Below, piece after piece: positions 46,173-54,647 of a stretch of 64,000 bases of DNA. The stretch covers positions 4,836,001-4,900,000 of the forward strand of contig OW818688.1 of the NCBI GenBank assembly GCA_942493265.1, given 5' to 3'. Below the pieces are notes generated by a model. It did not search any database. It was not told the DNA's origin and saw nothing but the letters and a program-made list of their open reading frames with translations. The DNA is from UBA12481 sp942493265. GTDB lineage: Bacteria; Bacteroidota; Bacteroidia; Bacteroidales; UBA12481. The translations under genes were made by a program, and so were the position numbers. The stretch's first letter is position 1, and each line of letters opens with the position of its first letter.

Positions 46173-47598
46173 CCAGCAGGAACAGGAATGTCAGCATTCC
46201 ATTGATCAGAAGCAGCTCAAAACTAAATACATAGTTTATGATTTGCTTTGAAAAATGCTGTATGAGCCAGGTTAGTAACGGTGCAAGAATCACAACTGCC
46301 GGTACTAACCTGTCTTTTACCTGGTAGCGCGTAAACATCCCGAAAGCATACAGGCCGAGCAATGGTCCGTAGGTATACCCTGCGATGGTAAATATCGTAT
46401 CAATGATACTCCGGTCATTGAGAGCCCTGAACAACAGGATTATCAGTACAAATATCACGGAAAGGATGATATGCACCCGGTATCTCACTTTCCGCGTGAC
46501 CTCCTCGGGGGCGTTTTCCTTATTAAGGATATCAATTGTTACAGAGGTAGTTAGTGCAGTTAATGCAGAATCCGAACTGGCAAAGGCTGCCGCCACAATC
46601 CCGACAATAAAAATCATCCCGACCAAAGGTGGCAGGTAACCCCCGGTGGCAATCATCGGATACAAACTGTCGGATGCCTCGGGCAGGTCAATGTTCCGGC
46701 TTCGTGCGAACAGGATCAGCAGGGAACCCAGTGTGAGAAAAAGCAGGTTGATGGGAACCAGTGAAAGACTGAACCAGGTCATGTTTTTCTGCGAATCCTT
46801 CAAGGTTTTGCAGCTCAGGTTTTTCTGCATCAGATCCTGGTCCAGGCCGGTCATCGTGATGGTAATAAACATCCCGCCCAGGAAATATTTGATGAAATGC
46901 CTCCGGTCGCTGCCGAAATCATCCCAGAAAAATATCTTTCCCAACCCGGTATCCCGGATCTGCCCGATCATGTCGGACCAACCCAGATTCAGGTTCTTCA
47001 TGATCAGAAACACAGTCAGGACCAGCGCTGTAAGAAACATCAATGCCAGAACAGTATCGGTCCAGATGATGGTCCTGATTCCGCCCTTATACGTATAAAG
47101 CCAGATCAGCCCCATGATAATGACCACATTAAGTACAAATGGAATATGCAGGTGATCAAAAAAAGCGAGCTGCAATACTGCCGAAACCAGAAACAGGCGC
47201 GCTGCCGACCCGATAGTCCTCGATAACAGGAAAAAAGAGGCCCCGGATTTATACGACCAATATCCAAACCGCTGATTCAGATAGCCATAGATCGAGGTCA
47301 GGCGCAGCTTATAATACAGGGGAAGCAAAATCCAGATAATAACCTGATATCCAACAAGATAACCAAGAACCATCTGCATATAGGCATACTGGCTGGAGAT
47401 CACCCATCCCGGTACTGAAATGAAGGTTACACCGGATATGGATGCCCCAATCATACCGATAGCCACAATATACCAGGGTGATTTACGGTTTCCTATGAAG
47501 AAACCTTCATTATCGGCGCCCCGGGTGGTTAATTTTGAGATCAGCAGGAGCAGGCCGAAATAGCCGCAAAGAATGAGTGCAATCCAGATTGGGTTCAT
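46147..47598 (-). CDS. SSS family sodium/solute symporter, substrate unknown
   Basis: The 483-residue membrane protein has about 13 helices. Features of the SSS family are GNRKSPWYIVAIGMIGASISGVTFISVPG in helix 1 and the helix-8 segment VAAAFASSDSALTALTTS with Ser-rich sodium-site residues. It belongs to a different branch from the sugar symporter at 18736. No neighbour suggests a substrate. It is divergent from recR and overlaps the ligase gene tail to tail. Confidence 0.92.
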   Translation of the reverse strand: MNPIWIALILCGYFGLLLLISKLTTRGADNEGFFIGNRKSPWYIVAIGMIGASISGVTFISVPGWVISSQYAYMQMVLGYLVGYQVIIWILLPLYYKLRLTSIYGYLNQRFGYWSYKSGASFFLLSRTIGSAARLFLVSAVLQLAFFDHLHIPFVLNVVIIMGLIWLYTYKGGIRTIIWTDTVLALMFLTALVLTVFLIMKNLNLGWSDMIGQIRDTGLGKIFFWDDFGSDRRHFIKYFLGGMFITITMTGLDQDLMQKNLSCKTLKDSQKNMTWFSLSLVPINLLFLTLGSLLILFARSRNIDLPEASDSLYPMIATGGYLPPLVGMIFIVGIVAAAFASSDSALTALTTSVTIDILNKENAPEEVTRKVRYRVHIILSVIFVLIILLFRALNDRSIIDTIFTIAGYTYGPLLGLYAFGMFTRYQVKDRLVPAVVILAPLLTWLIQHFSKQIINYVFSFELLLINGMLTFLFLLAIRRRSST

Positions 47599-47633
47599 TG
47601 TTTTTGGGTCGAAGGGGCAAATAAAGATAAAAA

Positions 47634-47665
47634 ATTGCTAATCGATGGTAACGGTGTTACTTTTG
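47634..47665 (+). promoter_or_regulatory. Predicted promoter of the recR operon
   Basis: TACTTTTG (47658-47665) matches TAnnTTTG, and ATTG lies 20 bases upstream (47634-47637). Transcription would begin close to 47672, leaving a leader of only about 10 bases before the ATG at 47682. Confidence 0.6.
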
Positions 47666-47681
47666 AGCATTAAATGTGATA

Positions 47682-48311
47682 ATGGACTCCTCAAAATATA
47701 CTTCCAAACTGCTGGAAAAGGCAGTAAATGAATTTTCAAAATTACCAGGAATTGGCCGCAAAACGGCCCTTCGCCTGGTACTTCATTTATTAAGGCAGGA
47801 TGTTTCAGAATCGGAATCATTGGCCGGCAGCCTGTTGCAACTAAGAAAGGAAATCCACCATTGCAAGATCTGTCATAATATTTCTGACCAGGAAATCTGC
47901 CAGGTATGTTCAAATCCCGCCCGTGACCGATCGCTCCTATGCGTGGTGGAGAATATCCGCGATGTGATGGCAATCGAGTCGACCCAGCAATATTCAGGTG
48001 TTTACCATGTATTGGGCGGCATCTTATCCCCAATGGATGGAATTGGCCCGGCCAGCCTGACCGTGGGCTCACTCGCCGAACGAATTGCATCCGGGGAAGT
48101 GCGGGAAGTCATCCTCGCACTCAGCGCTACCATGGAAGGCGACGCCACAAACTTTTTCATTTACCGGAAGCTGTCAGGATTCTCCGTTAAAATCACCACA
48201 TTAGCACGTGGGGTTGCCGTTGGCGATGAACTGGAATTTACCGATGAGATCACACTCGGCAGATCGCTGCTCAACCGGACACTTTTTGAAGAATCACTCC
48301 GAAAATCATAA
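47682..48311 (+). CDS. recR: Recombination mediator protein RecR
   Basis: The 209-residue protein works with RecF/RecO in loading RecA at gapped DNA. An HhH motif (LPGIGRKTALRLVLHLL), a C4 zinc finger (CKICHNISDQEICQVC), a Toprim domain beginning LLCVVENIRDVMAIE and a Walker-like C terminus are visible. I use ATG 47682 (MDSSKYTSK) rather than the GTG at 47676, because the promoter leaves little space and the family begins near here. Six bases separate it from the glycosyltransferase fusion gene. Confidence 0.96.
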   Translation: MDSSKYTSKLLEKAVNEFSKLPGIGRKTALRLVLHLLRQDVSESESLAGSLLQLRKEIHHCKICHNISDQEICQVCSNPARDRSLLCVVENIRDVMAIESTQQYSGVYHVLGGILSPMDGIGPASLTVGSLAERIASGEVREVILALSATMEGDATNFFIYRKLSGFSVKITTLARGVAVGDELEFTDEITLGRSLLNRTLFEESLRKS

Positions 48312-48317
48312 CCACAC

Positions 48318-51209
48318 ATGAAGCCCATCCGCCTATCGGTTATTATTGTCAGCTACAATGTCAGGTTCTTCCTGGAACAATGCCTCAAATCGGTTTACCG
48401 CGCCGGTAACGGAATCCCGATGGAGGTTTTTGTGGTCGACAATAATTCGGCAGACGGATCGTGTGTAATGGTGAAAAATCAGTTTCCGGAGGTAATCCTG
48501 ATTGAAAACCTGGATAATACCGGATTCTCCAGGGCAAATAACCAGGCAATGCGAATTGCCAGAGGTGAGTATCAGTTGATTCTTAATCCCGATACCGTTG
48601 TTGAGGAATCCACCTTCACAAAAATCCTCGGTTTCATGGACACTCATCCCGACGCGGGTGCACTGGGGGTGAGAATGATCGACGGTAAAGGCACATTCCT
48701 GCCTGAATCCAAGAGGGCCCTCCCTACCCCCTGGGTATCTTTTTACAAGGTTTTCGGATTAGCTGCACTATTTCCCCGATCACGCAGATTTGGCCAGTAC
48801 CATCTCGGATATCTGCCTCAGGATGAAGTTAATCCAATTGATATTCTTCCCGGTGCCTTCATGTTCATCCGGAAATCAGTACTCGAGAAAACAGGCTATT
48901 TCGATGAAACGTTCTTCATGTATGGCGAGGATATTGATCTGTCGTATCGCATTCGTCTGGCCGGATATCAGAACTATTATTACCCTGAAACAACAATCAT
49001 CCATTATAAGGGTGAAAGCACAAAAAAAGCAAGTATAAATTATGTGCTGATGTTTTATCAGGCCATGATCATATTCGCCACCAAGCATTTCACCAAAAGC
49101 AATGCCAGATGGTTCTCGTTTTTCATCAGGCTCTCGGTCTATTTCCGGGCGGGTATCTCCATGATTCGCAGAGTGATAAACCGCTTCATGGTACCATTGG
49201 CAGATGCTGCCGTTTCATTTCTGGGGTTCCTGCTGATCAATCCCACCTGGGAATCGATCAAGTTCCCTGAAGGAGGCCAGCATCCTCCCGAATTCCTCAG
49301 CATTTTTGTCCCTGCATACATTTTAATCTGGCTGTTATCAATCTATTTTTCAGGTGGATATGACCTGCCGGTGAAGCTGGGGAAAATATTCAGGGGCACC
49401 ATTTACGGAACTGCCATCATTCTGGTAGTCTACTCACTCCTTCCCGAGGAATACCGCTTTTCAAGGGCATTGATCCTGCTGGGTTCCGTGTGGACCCTCA
49501 CCGGAATCTTCCTGATCAGGATCTCCCTTCACCTGCTCCATGTGGCCCGTTTCCGGCTGGATATCGGGAATCGTAAAAAGCTGGTAATTGTTGGGAAGCC
49601 TGATGAAACGGAGAGGGTTAGCCAGCTGCTGGCGCAAACAAGTCAGCCCGTTGAAGTGGTTGGGTATGTTACCCCCGACCCTTCAGTTAGTGAAGCCGGG
49701 AAATATTTGGGTTCGGTTGTCCAGCTTAGAGATATCATCCGGATCAACCGGATTGATGAGGTAATTTTTTGTTCCAAGGATTTAAGCACCAATGAAATAA
49801 TAAAACACATGCTTGCATTGAGTTCCCTGGAAACCGAATATAAGATTGCCCCGGAAGCCGCCCAGTCAATCATCGGCAGCAATTCATCGAATACAGCAGG
49901 CGACCTGTACGTCATTCCGATCAATTCCGTAGGCGAACCGCATAACCGGCGGATAAAAAGGGTTTTCGATGTATTTCTCGCTTTTTTCCTGCTGGTCCTG
50001 TCGCCCGTTACGATATGGTTTTTTCTTCCCCGGCCCTGGCGATTGCTCTGGAATTGCATTCAGGTACTTACCGGCGCCCGCAGCTGGGTAGGCTATGCCC
50101 CTGCCGGTATTCATCCGGGATATCACCTGCCGCCAATACGAAAAGGCATCCTGATGCCCGAAAACGGAAATCTGACAGCGGTGTATACCGCCCAAAACTG
50201 GCTCGACCTTAATCTGCATTATGCCCGTGATTACCGTCTGGGGAAAGATGTGCGCATTCTGGCGAAAGGTTACCGGTCCATCGTTCAGTATACCAAGCAT
50301 ATCCTTCTCCTGCTGCTTCTGTTAACAGCCCTGGTGCCTGAATCCATTGGCCAGGACTTTAAGGAACAGATCAATATGATCCGGCCGCTGCCCGGTAATT
50401 GCCTGGTTTACGGAATACTTTCCACGCAGCGACAGGAACCGCTGCCCGATATCCGGGTCAGCCTGATCAATACCCGCACCCACGAGATTGCCGAAATTAT
50501 CAAAACCGACCGCAATGCCTGGTACCTTTTCTCGGTCGCAAAGGGCTCGCCCTACGGCCTCCTCATTGAGAAAGACGGGTATTTCCCGTATTATACCGAG
50601 AGTACCATCCCGCTCGACAGCACCGGTACCAGGATGGAAAGAAATATCCGTGTGCCCGATGATCTCAAAAATGATTTTTCGTTGTATTACCCTTCCTCTG
50701 AAACTGTTTTGGGTGAAAAAAGCAAGGAACTGTTCGGTCAGCTGATCACTCTGTTGAAGAAACATCCAAGCCTCTCAGCCTGGTTCGATCCGCAGGGGGA
50801 TTCCCTTGATTTTGCCCGGATCAACCTCCTCACAGCAGAATTAGTGCACAACGGGGTAAAAATGAAACAGATACTCTCAGGTGCCCAGTCTGATGATACC
50901 GAAACTTACATCCGGATAGAAATCAATACCGGAACTGAAAATGCTGTGTTAATGGAGCCCGTGGAAGGAGATCTCCCACCAGATGAGTTATGGACCATCC
51001 AGTTCTCAGCATCGAAAACCTCCCTGAGCAAAAAATCCTTCAAGGGTCTGGATCCGGTGCATGAATTCAAGGGGAAGGATGGATTTTACCGATATACTTA
51101 CGGATCATTCAAATCGAAGGATGAAGCCACCCGGAAACTCACATTGGTGAAAAAGAAGGGGTTTAGCAAAGCTTTTGCCAAGACTGTTGGATCAATCAAA
51201 AAACTTTAG
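48318..51209 (+). CDS. GT2 glycosyltransferase fused to a degenerate sugar-transferase module and a periplasmic SPOR module
   Basis: The 963-residue product combines: a GT2 domain (about 5-230; VIIVSYNVRFFLEQC, VDNNSADGS, LNPDTVVEES, FMYGEDIDLSYR); several membrane helices (about 285-410); a Rossmann-like domain starting KKLVIVGKPDE (about 415-535); a polyprenyl-phosphate sugar-transferase-like part (about 543-655, RRIKRVFDVFLAF and SWVGY) in which the usual catalytic segment with FRSM is missing; a membrane helix (about 661-675); a carboxypeptidase-regulatory-like beta domain (about 690-770); and a C-terminal SPOR-type domain (about 890-963). There is no stop in the frame. It probably spans the inner membrane and may bind peptidoglycan outside. 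The family function is unknown. Confidence 0.85.
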   Translation: MKPIRLSVIIVSYNVRFFLEQCLKSVYRAGNGIPMEVFVVDNNSADGSCVMVKNQFPEVILIENLDNTGFSRANNQAMRIARGEYQLILNPDTVVEESTFTKILGFMDTHPDAGALGVRMIDGKGTFLPESKRALPTPWVSFYKVFGLAALFPRSRRFGQYHLGYLPQDEVNPIDILPGAFMFIRKSVLEKTGYFDETFFMYGEDIDLSYRIRLAGYQNYYYPETTIIHYKGESTKKASINYVLMFYQAMIIFATKHFTKSNARWFSFFIRLSVYFRAGISMIRRVINRFMVPLADAAVSFLGFLLINPTWESIKFPEGGQHPPEFLSIFVPAYILIWLLSIYFSGGYDLPVKLGKIFRGTIYGTAIILVVYSLLPEEYRFSRALILLGSVWTLTGIFLIRISLHLLHVARFRLDIGNRKKLVIVGKPDETERVSQLLAQTSQPVEVVGYVTPDPSVSEAGKYLGSVVQLRDIIRINRIDEVIFCSKDLSTNEIIKHMLALSSLETEYKIAPEAAQSIIGSNSSNTAGDLYVIPINSVGEPHNRRIKRVFDVFLAFFLLVLSPVTIWFFLPRPWRLLWNCIQVLTGARSWVGYAPAGIHPGYHLPPIRKGILMPENGNLTAVYTAQNWLDLNLHYARDYRLGKDVRILAKGYRSIVQYTKHILLLLLLLTALVPESIGQDFKEQINMIRPLPGNCLVYGILSTQRQEPLPDIRVSLINTRTHEIAEIIKTDRNAWYLFSVAKGSPYGLLIEKDGYFPYYTESTIPLDSTGTRMERNIRVPDDLKNDFSLYYPSSETVLGEKSKELFGQLITLLKKHPSLSAWFDPQGDSLDFARINLLTAELVHNGVKMKQILSGAQSDDTETYIRIEINTGTENAVLMEPVEGDLPPDELWTIQFSASKTSLSKKSFKGLDPVHEFKGKDGFYRYTYGSFKSKDEATRKLTLVKKKGFSKAFAKTVGSIKKL

Positions 51210-51214
51210 CAATC

Positions 51215-51790
51215 ATGGAACCTTTACATGGCAGCCTCATACACCTGCGGGCAATTGAACCCGGGGATGAGGATTTGTTGTTCAAGTGGGAAAATGATCA
51301 GAAATTCTGGCAGGTAAGCAATACTTTTGCCCCGTTTTCCAGAAAAATTCTACGGCAATATCTGGAGAATGCCCATCTGGATATTTTCCAGGCCAGGCAG
51401 CTTCGGCTGGTTATTGAAGCCATTGAACCGGAAAAACCGGTGGGACTGATCGACCTGTTTGATTTTGATCCTCACCATCAGCGGGCCGGCATTGGAATCC
51501 TGATCGGCGAATCCAACGAGTGGGGAAAAGGATATGCCAAGGATGCCCTGAAAACCCTGCTCCGCTATGTTTTCAGCGTACTGCTGCTCAATCAGGTATA
51601 TTGCTCGATCGACGAATCCAATACCGCCAGTCTGAGCCTGTTTAAAAATGCAGGGTTCCGGATCACCGGGATCAAGGAAAAATGGAACCGCAGTTTCACC
51701 GGCTGGTCCAGCGAATGGTTCCTTCAGATGACCGTGGATGACTGGTCGCTTATCGACAAAAATGAAGGGATGTCCTTAAGAAATGAATAG
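51215..51790 (+). CDS. GNAT family N-acetyltransferase (RimJ/RimL-like)
   Basis: The 191-residue protein has the GNAT fold of the RimJ/RimL/SpeG type: LRAIEPGDEDLLFKWENDQ at the start, GIGILIGESNEWGKGYAKDALKTLL with the acetyl-CoA loop and LNQVYCSIDESNTASLSLFKNAGF. The substrate is not predictable. It starts 5 bases after the fusion gene. Its last 67 bases overlap the convergent HsdR-N gene, and the C-terminal tail after DDWSL may be a read-through extension. Confidence 0.9.
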   Translation: MEPLHGSLIHLRAIEPGDEDLLFKWENDQKFWQVSNTFAPFSRKILRQYLENAHLDIFQARQLRLVIEAIEPEKPVGLIDLFDFDPHHQRAGIGILIGESNEWGKGYAKDALKTLLRYVFSVLLLNQVYCSIDESNTASLSLFKNAGFRITGIKEKWNRSFTGWSSEWFLQMTVDDWSLIDKNEGMSLRNE

Positions 51791-52197
51791 GTCGATGTTA
51801 TCGGGTCAATACGGATACAAAAATGACTTAATCCATTTGTAACCAATAGGATATTAACCCCAAGAACCATATTGTACCGGGCAATCTGATCAAAGGTTTT
51901 CTGGTTCAGCACTATCGAAGGTGCCTTGCATTCCACCAGGATCACGGGTTGGCCCATCCGGTTGTAAATCACTATGTCGCACCTTCTTGACAAGGTATTA
52001 TGCGTGATTTTGTGCTCCAGCAGCAGCAGGCTCTCGGGATACCCGTATGATTCGCTCAAATACCGGGCAAAGTTCTGCCTCACCCATTCCTCAGGGGTAA
52101 GCTGGTACCATCCCCGTCGAAAAATGTCAAAAATCAACTCCCTCCCCCCAAGGGATTTTATATTGAAGGAATAAGTTGGTAAATTTAACGGCTGCAT
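51724..52197 (-). CDS. Orphan HsdR N-terminal (PD-(D/E)xK) domain protein
   Basis: The 157-residue protein has the type I restriction enzyme R N-terminal-like nuclease core: ERRxCD-like context with Asp in SRRCDIVIYN and the ExK motif in VILVECKAPS, after a helical WVRQNFARYLSES stretch. There is no helicase, methylase or specificity subunit nearby. This stand-alone gene is common in Bacteroidota, near holA, and probably has a housekeeping DNA or RNA role, not restriction. Convergent overlap with GNAT and divergent from AMP nucleosidase. Confidence 0.88.
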   Translation of the reverse strand: MQPLNLPTYSFNIKSLGGRELIFDIFRRGWYQLTPEEWVRQNFARYLSESYGYPESLLLLEHKITHNTLSRRCDIVIYNRMGQPVILVECKAPSIVLNQKTFDQIARYNMVLGVNILLVTNGLSHFCIRIDPITSTYSFLKDIPSFLSISDQSSTVI

Positions 52198-52214
52198 GTT
52201 GTGTACATTCGGCG

Positions 52215-52222
52215 CAAAGATA
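52215..52222 (-). promoter_or_regulatory. Predicted -7 box for the HsdR-N gene
   Basis: TATCTTTG on the minus strand matches TAnnTTTG, 17 bases before the ATG at 52197. The -33 position is poor. Confidence 0.45.
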
Positions 52223-52245
52223 CAGATGACAGGCTAATTCACATT

Positions 52246-53013
52246 ATGAAAACCAAACAGGAAATAGTTGAAAACTGGCTTCCCAGATATACAGGGCGCA
52301 AGTTGGAAGATTTCTCCAAGTATATCATTCTGACCAATTTCAATCAATACGTCGAATCTTTTGCCGAGCTGAATAATGTGGATGTGATCCGCGATGTTAA
52401 TATGCCTAATGCCAGCGCCGCCGGAATAACCATGATCAATTTCGGGATGGGATCGGCCAATGCCGCTACCATTATGGACCTGCTCAGTGCCATTCACCCT
52501 GAAGCATGTCTTTTTTTAGGCAAATGCGGCGGTTTAAAAAAGAAAAACAATGTTGGCGACCTGATCCTGCCCATCGCGGCCATTCGCAGTGAAGGGACCT
52601 CAAACGACTATCTGCCGCCCGAGGTTCCGGCCCTGCCGGCCTTTATGCTGCAGCGGGCCGTTTCAACTGCAATCAGGGATTATGGCCGTGATTATTATAC
52701 CGGTACGGTTTATACCACAAACAAAAGGGTTTGGGAATATGATGAGCGTTTTAAAAAGTTCCTGGTGAAAACCCGCTCCATGGCTATCGATATGGAAACG
52801 GCAACGATTTTTGTTGTCGGTTTCGATAACGAAATACCATCCGGAGCGCTTCTCCTCGTCTCGGATCAGCCGATGATTTCCAGCGGAATCAAAACAGCTG
52901 ACAGCGACCGGGAAGTCACCGTAAAATATGTTGCCGATCACCTAAATATTGGAATCCTGGCCATGCATGAAATAATCGGACAGGGCAGTTCAGTCAAACA
53001 TCTCAGGTTTTAA
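52246..53013 (+). CDS. amn: AMP nucleosidase (short form)
   Basis: The 255-residue enzyme cleaves AMP to adenine and ribose 5-phosphate. It belongs to the nucleoside phosphorylase superfamily: NFGMGSANAATIMDLL, LFLGKCGGLKKKNNVGDLILP and the nucleoside site SMAIDMETATIF. I use the ATG at 52246 (MKTKQEIVENWLPRYTGRK), not the GTG at 52201, since the extra 15 residues are not typical. First gene of a run with holA, the rhomboid gene and the aminotransferase homologue, all on the plus strand with short gaps. Confidence 0.94.
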   Translation: MKTKQEIVENWLPRYTGRKLEDFSKYIILTNFNQYVESFAELNNVDVIRDVNMPNASAAGITMINFGMGSANAATIMDLLSAIHPEACLFLGKCGGLKKKNNVGDLILPIAAIRSEGTSNDYLPPEVPALPAFMLQRAVSTAIRDYGRDYYTGTVYTTNKRVWEYDERFKKFLVKTRSMAIDMETATIFVVGFDNEIPSGALLLVSDQPMISSGIKTADSDREVTVKYVADHLNIGILAMHEIIGQGSSVKHLRF

Positions 53014-53027
53014 AAATCCCCCACTAC

Positions 53028-54029
53028 ATGACTTTCGAACAAATCATCGCCGATATCCAGAACCGAAAATTCTATCCGATTTACCTGCTGATGGGTGAAG
53101 AGCCCTATTTTATCGATCAGATTTCCGACCTGATACAAAACACTGTGCTTGATGAAAGTCAGAAAGCATTCAACCTGAGCATTATATACGGTAAGGACCT
53201 GGAAGGTGCCCAGATCGACAATGCCGCCCGCCGGTTTCCAATGGGAGCCGAGTATAATGTGATCATCGTAAAGGAAGCTCAGGCGGTTCAGAAAATCGAT
53301 AACCTGCAATATTTTGCAGCCAATCCCTTAAAATCAACCATACTGGTTCTCTGCTACAAATATGACCTCCTCGACAAGCGCAAGAAGCTCTACAAATCCA
53401 TTGATCAGAACGGGGTGGTTTTAGCCACCAAAAAAATCTATGAAGACCAGGTGCCCCGCTGGATTGAGTCCTATCTGAAACGCAAAGGATTCCATATTGA
53501 ACCCGGAGCTGCGATGATCCTCACAGAATATCTCGGCAACGACCTGTCGAGAATTGCCGGCGAGATTGATAAATTATTAATTACCCTGCCCGCCGGACAG
53601 GTGAAAATCACTCCCGACCATATTGAGGAGAATAGCGGGATCAGCAAGGATTTTAACAGCTTTGAACTGGTTAAGGCCCTTTCGCGCAAGAACATACAAA
53701 AATCAAACCGGATCATAAACTACCTTGGCGAAAACCAGAAAAACAACCATATTTCCATCACGATTTCAACCCTGTTCTATTATTTTGCCAAATTACTGGC
53801 CTATCATTTTATCGACGACAAGAGTCCGCGGAATGTAAGCTCATCACTCGGAATCAATGCCTATTTCGTACAGGATTACCAACAGGGGAGCCTCCATTAT
53901 CCAAGAAAAAAAGTCATCCAGATTATATCACTGCTCCGGGAATACGACCTGAAATCCAAAGGTTTCGGTAACACGTCGACCGATGAGGGTGAACTACTTA
54001 AAGAACTAATATTTAAGATATTACATTAA
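53028..54029 (+). CDS. holA: DNA polymerase III subunit delta
   Basis: The 333-residue protein is part of the clamp loader. The N-terminal domain begins IYLLMGEEPYFIDQISDLI, a variant of the family's nucleotide-fold start, followed by ILVLCYKYDLLDKRKKLYK, the linker domain EYLGNDLSRIAGEIDKL and the C-terminal helical collar domain. Length is normal. It starts 14 bases after amn. Confidence 0.93.
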   Translation: MTFEQIIADIQNRKFYPIYLLMGEEPYFIDQISDLIQNTVLDESQKAFNLSIIYGKDLEGAQIDNAARRFPMGAEYNVIIVKEAQAVQKIDNLQYFAANPLKSTILVLCYKYDLLDKRKKLYKSIDQNGVVLATKKIYEDQVPRWIESYLKRKGFHIEPGAAMILTEYLGNDLSRIAGEIDKLLITLPAGQVKITPDHIEENSGISKDFNSFELVKALSRKNIQKSNRIINYLGENQKNNHISITISTLFYYFAKLLAYHFIDDKSPRNVSSSLGINAYFVQDYQQGSLHYPRKKVIQIISLLREYDLKSKGFGNTSTDEGELLKELIFKILH

Positions 54030-54037
54030 GTCCGGTT

Positions 54038-54643
54038 ATGACAATCGTTATTATCCTGATCACCTCCGTATTTTCAATCATCGCTTTCAGCAGGCATGAC
54101 CTGATCTATAAATATCAATTCAATCCGTACCAGATTTTAAAGCGGAAACAATATCCAAGGCTCATTTTGCATGCTTTTTTACATGCCAACTGGACCCATC
54201 TGATTGTCAACATGCTTGTACTGTATAGCTTCGGTACAGTTCTCGAACGGTATTTCCAGCAATTTTTCGGTGCCAGCTGGATCCCATACTATCTGATCCT
54301 CTATTTTGGCGCCATAATGGTTTCACCCCTGTATGCACTGTATAAGCACCGGAACGACTATCTGTACAACGCGGTGGGTGCATCGGGAGCTGTTTCGGCA
54401 GTTGTTTTTGCCGCCATCTTTTTTGATCCCTGGAACAAAATTTATTTCTTCGCCATGATACCCATGCCCGGGATTGTTTTTGCAGCGTTGTACCTGGTTT
54501 ACAGCTGGCTGATGAGCAGCCGCAGCAAGGACAATATCGCGCACGACGCACACTTTTTCGGGGCGATTTTCGGGTTTCTTTTACCTATCCTGCTCAATCC
54601 TGATCTCCTATCCTTTTTCATCCGGCAGCTGACACGCAGTTAA
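54038..54643 (+). CDS. Rhomboid family intramembrane serine protease
   Basis: The 201-residue protein has about six membrane helices. Family marks are HAFLHANWTHLIVNMLVLYSFG (oxyanion-side His and Asn), the nucleophile Ser in NAVGASGAVSA and the catalytic His in DAHFFGAIFGF. All catalytic residues are present, so it should be active. Substrates are unknown. The gap to holA is 8 bases and to the next gene 4 bases. Confidence 0.93.
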   Translation: MTIVIILITSVFSIIAFSRHDLIYKYQFNPYQILKRKQYPRLILHAFLHANWTHLIVNMLVLYSFGTVLERYFQQFFGASWIPYYLILYFGAIMVSPLYALYKHRNDYLYNAVGASGAVSAVVFAAIFFDPWNKIYFFAMIPMPGIVFAALYLVYSWLMSSRSKDNIAHDAHFFGAIFGFLLPILLNPDLLSFFIRQLTRS

Positions 54644-54647
54644 CAGA

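Noticed and set aside
51724..52197. Restriction-modification or defence system
   Set aside because: Only the N-terminal nuclease-like domain of HsdR is present; there is no helicase, methylase or specificity gene, and the neighbours are housekeeping genes.
52201..52245. GTG start extending AMP nucleosidase by 15 residues
   Set aside because: The extension covers the promoter box of the divergent gene and is not like the family N terminus.
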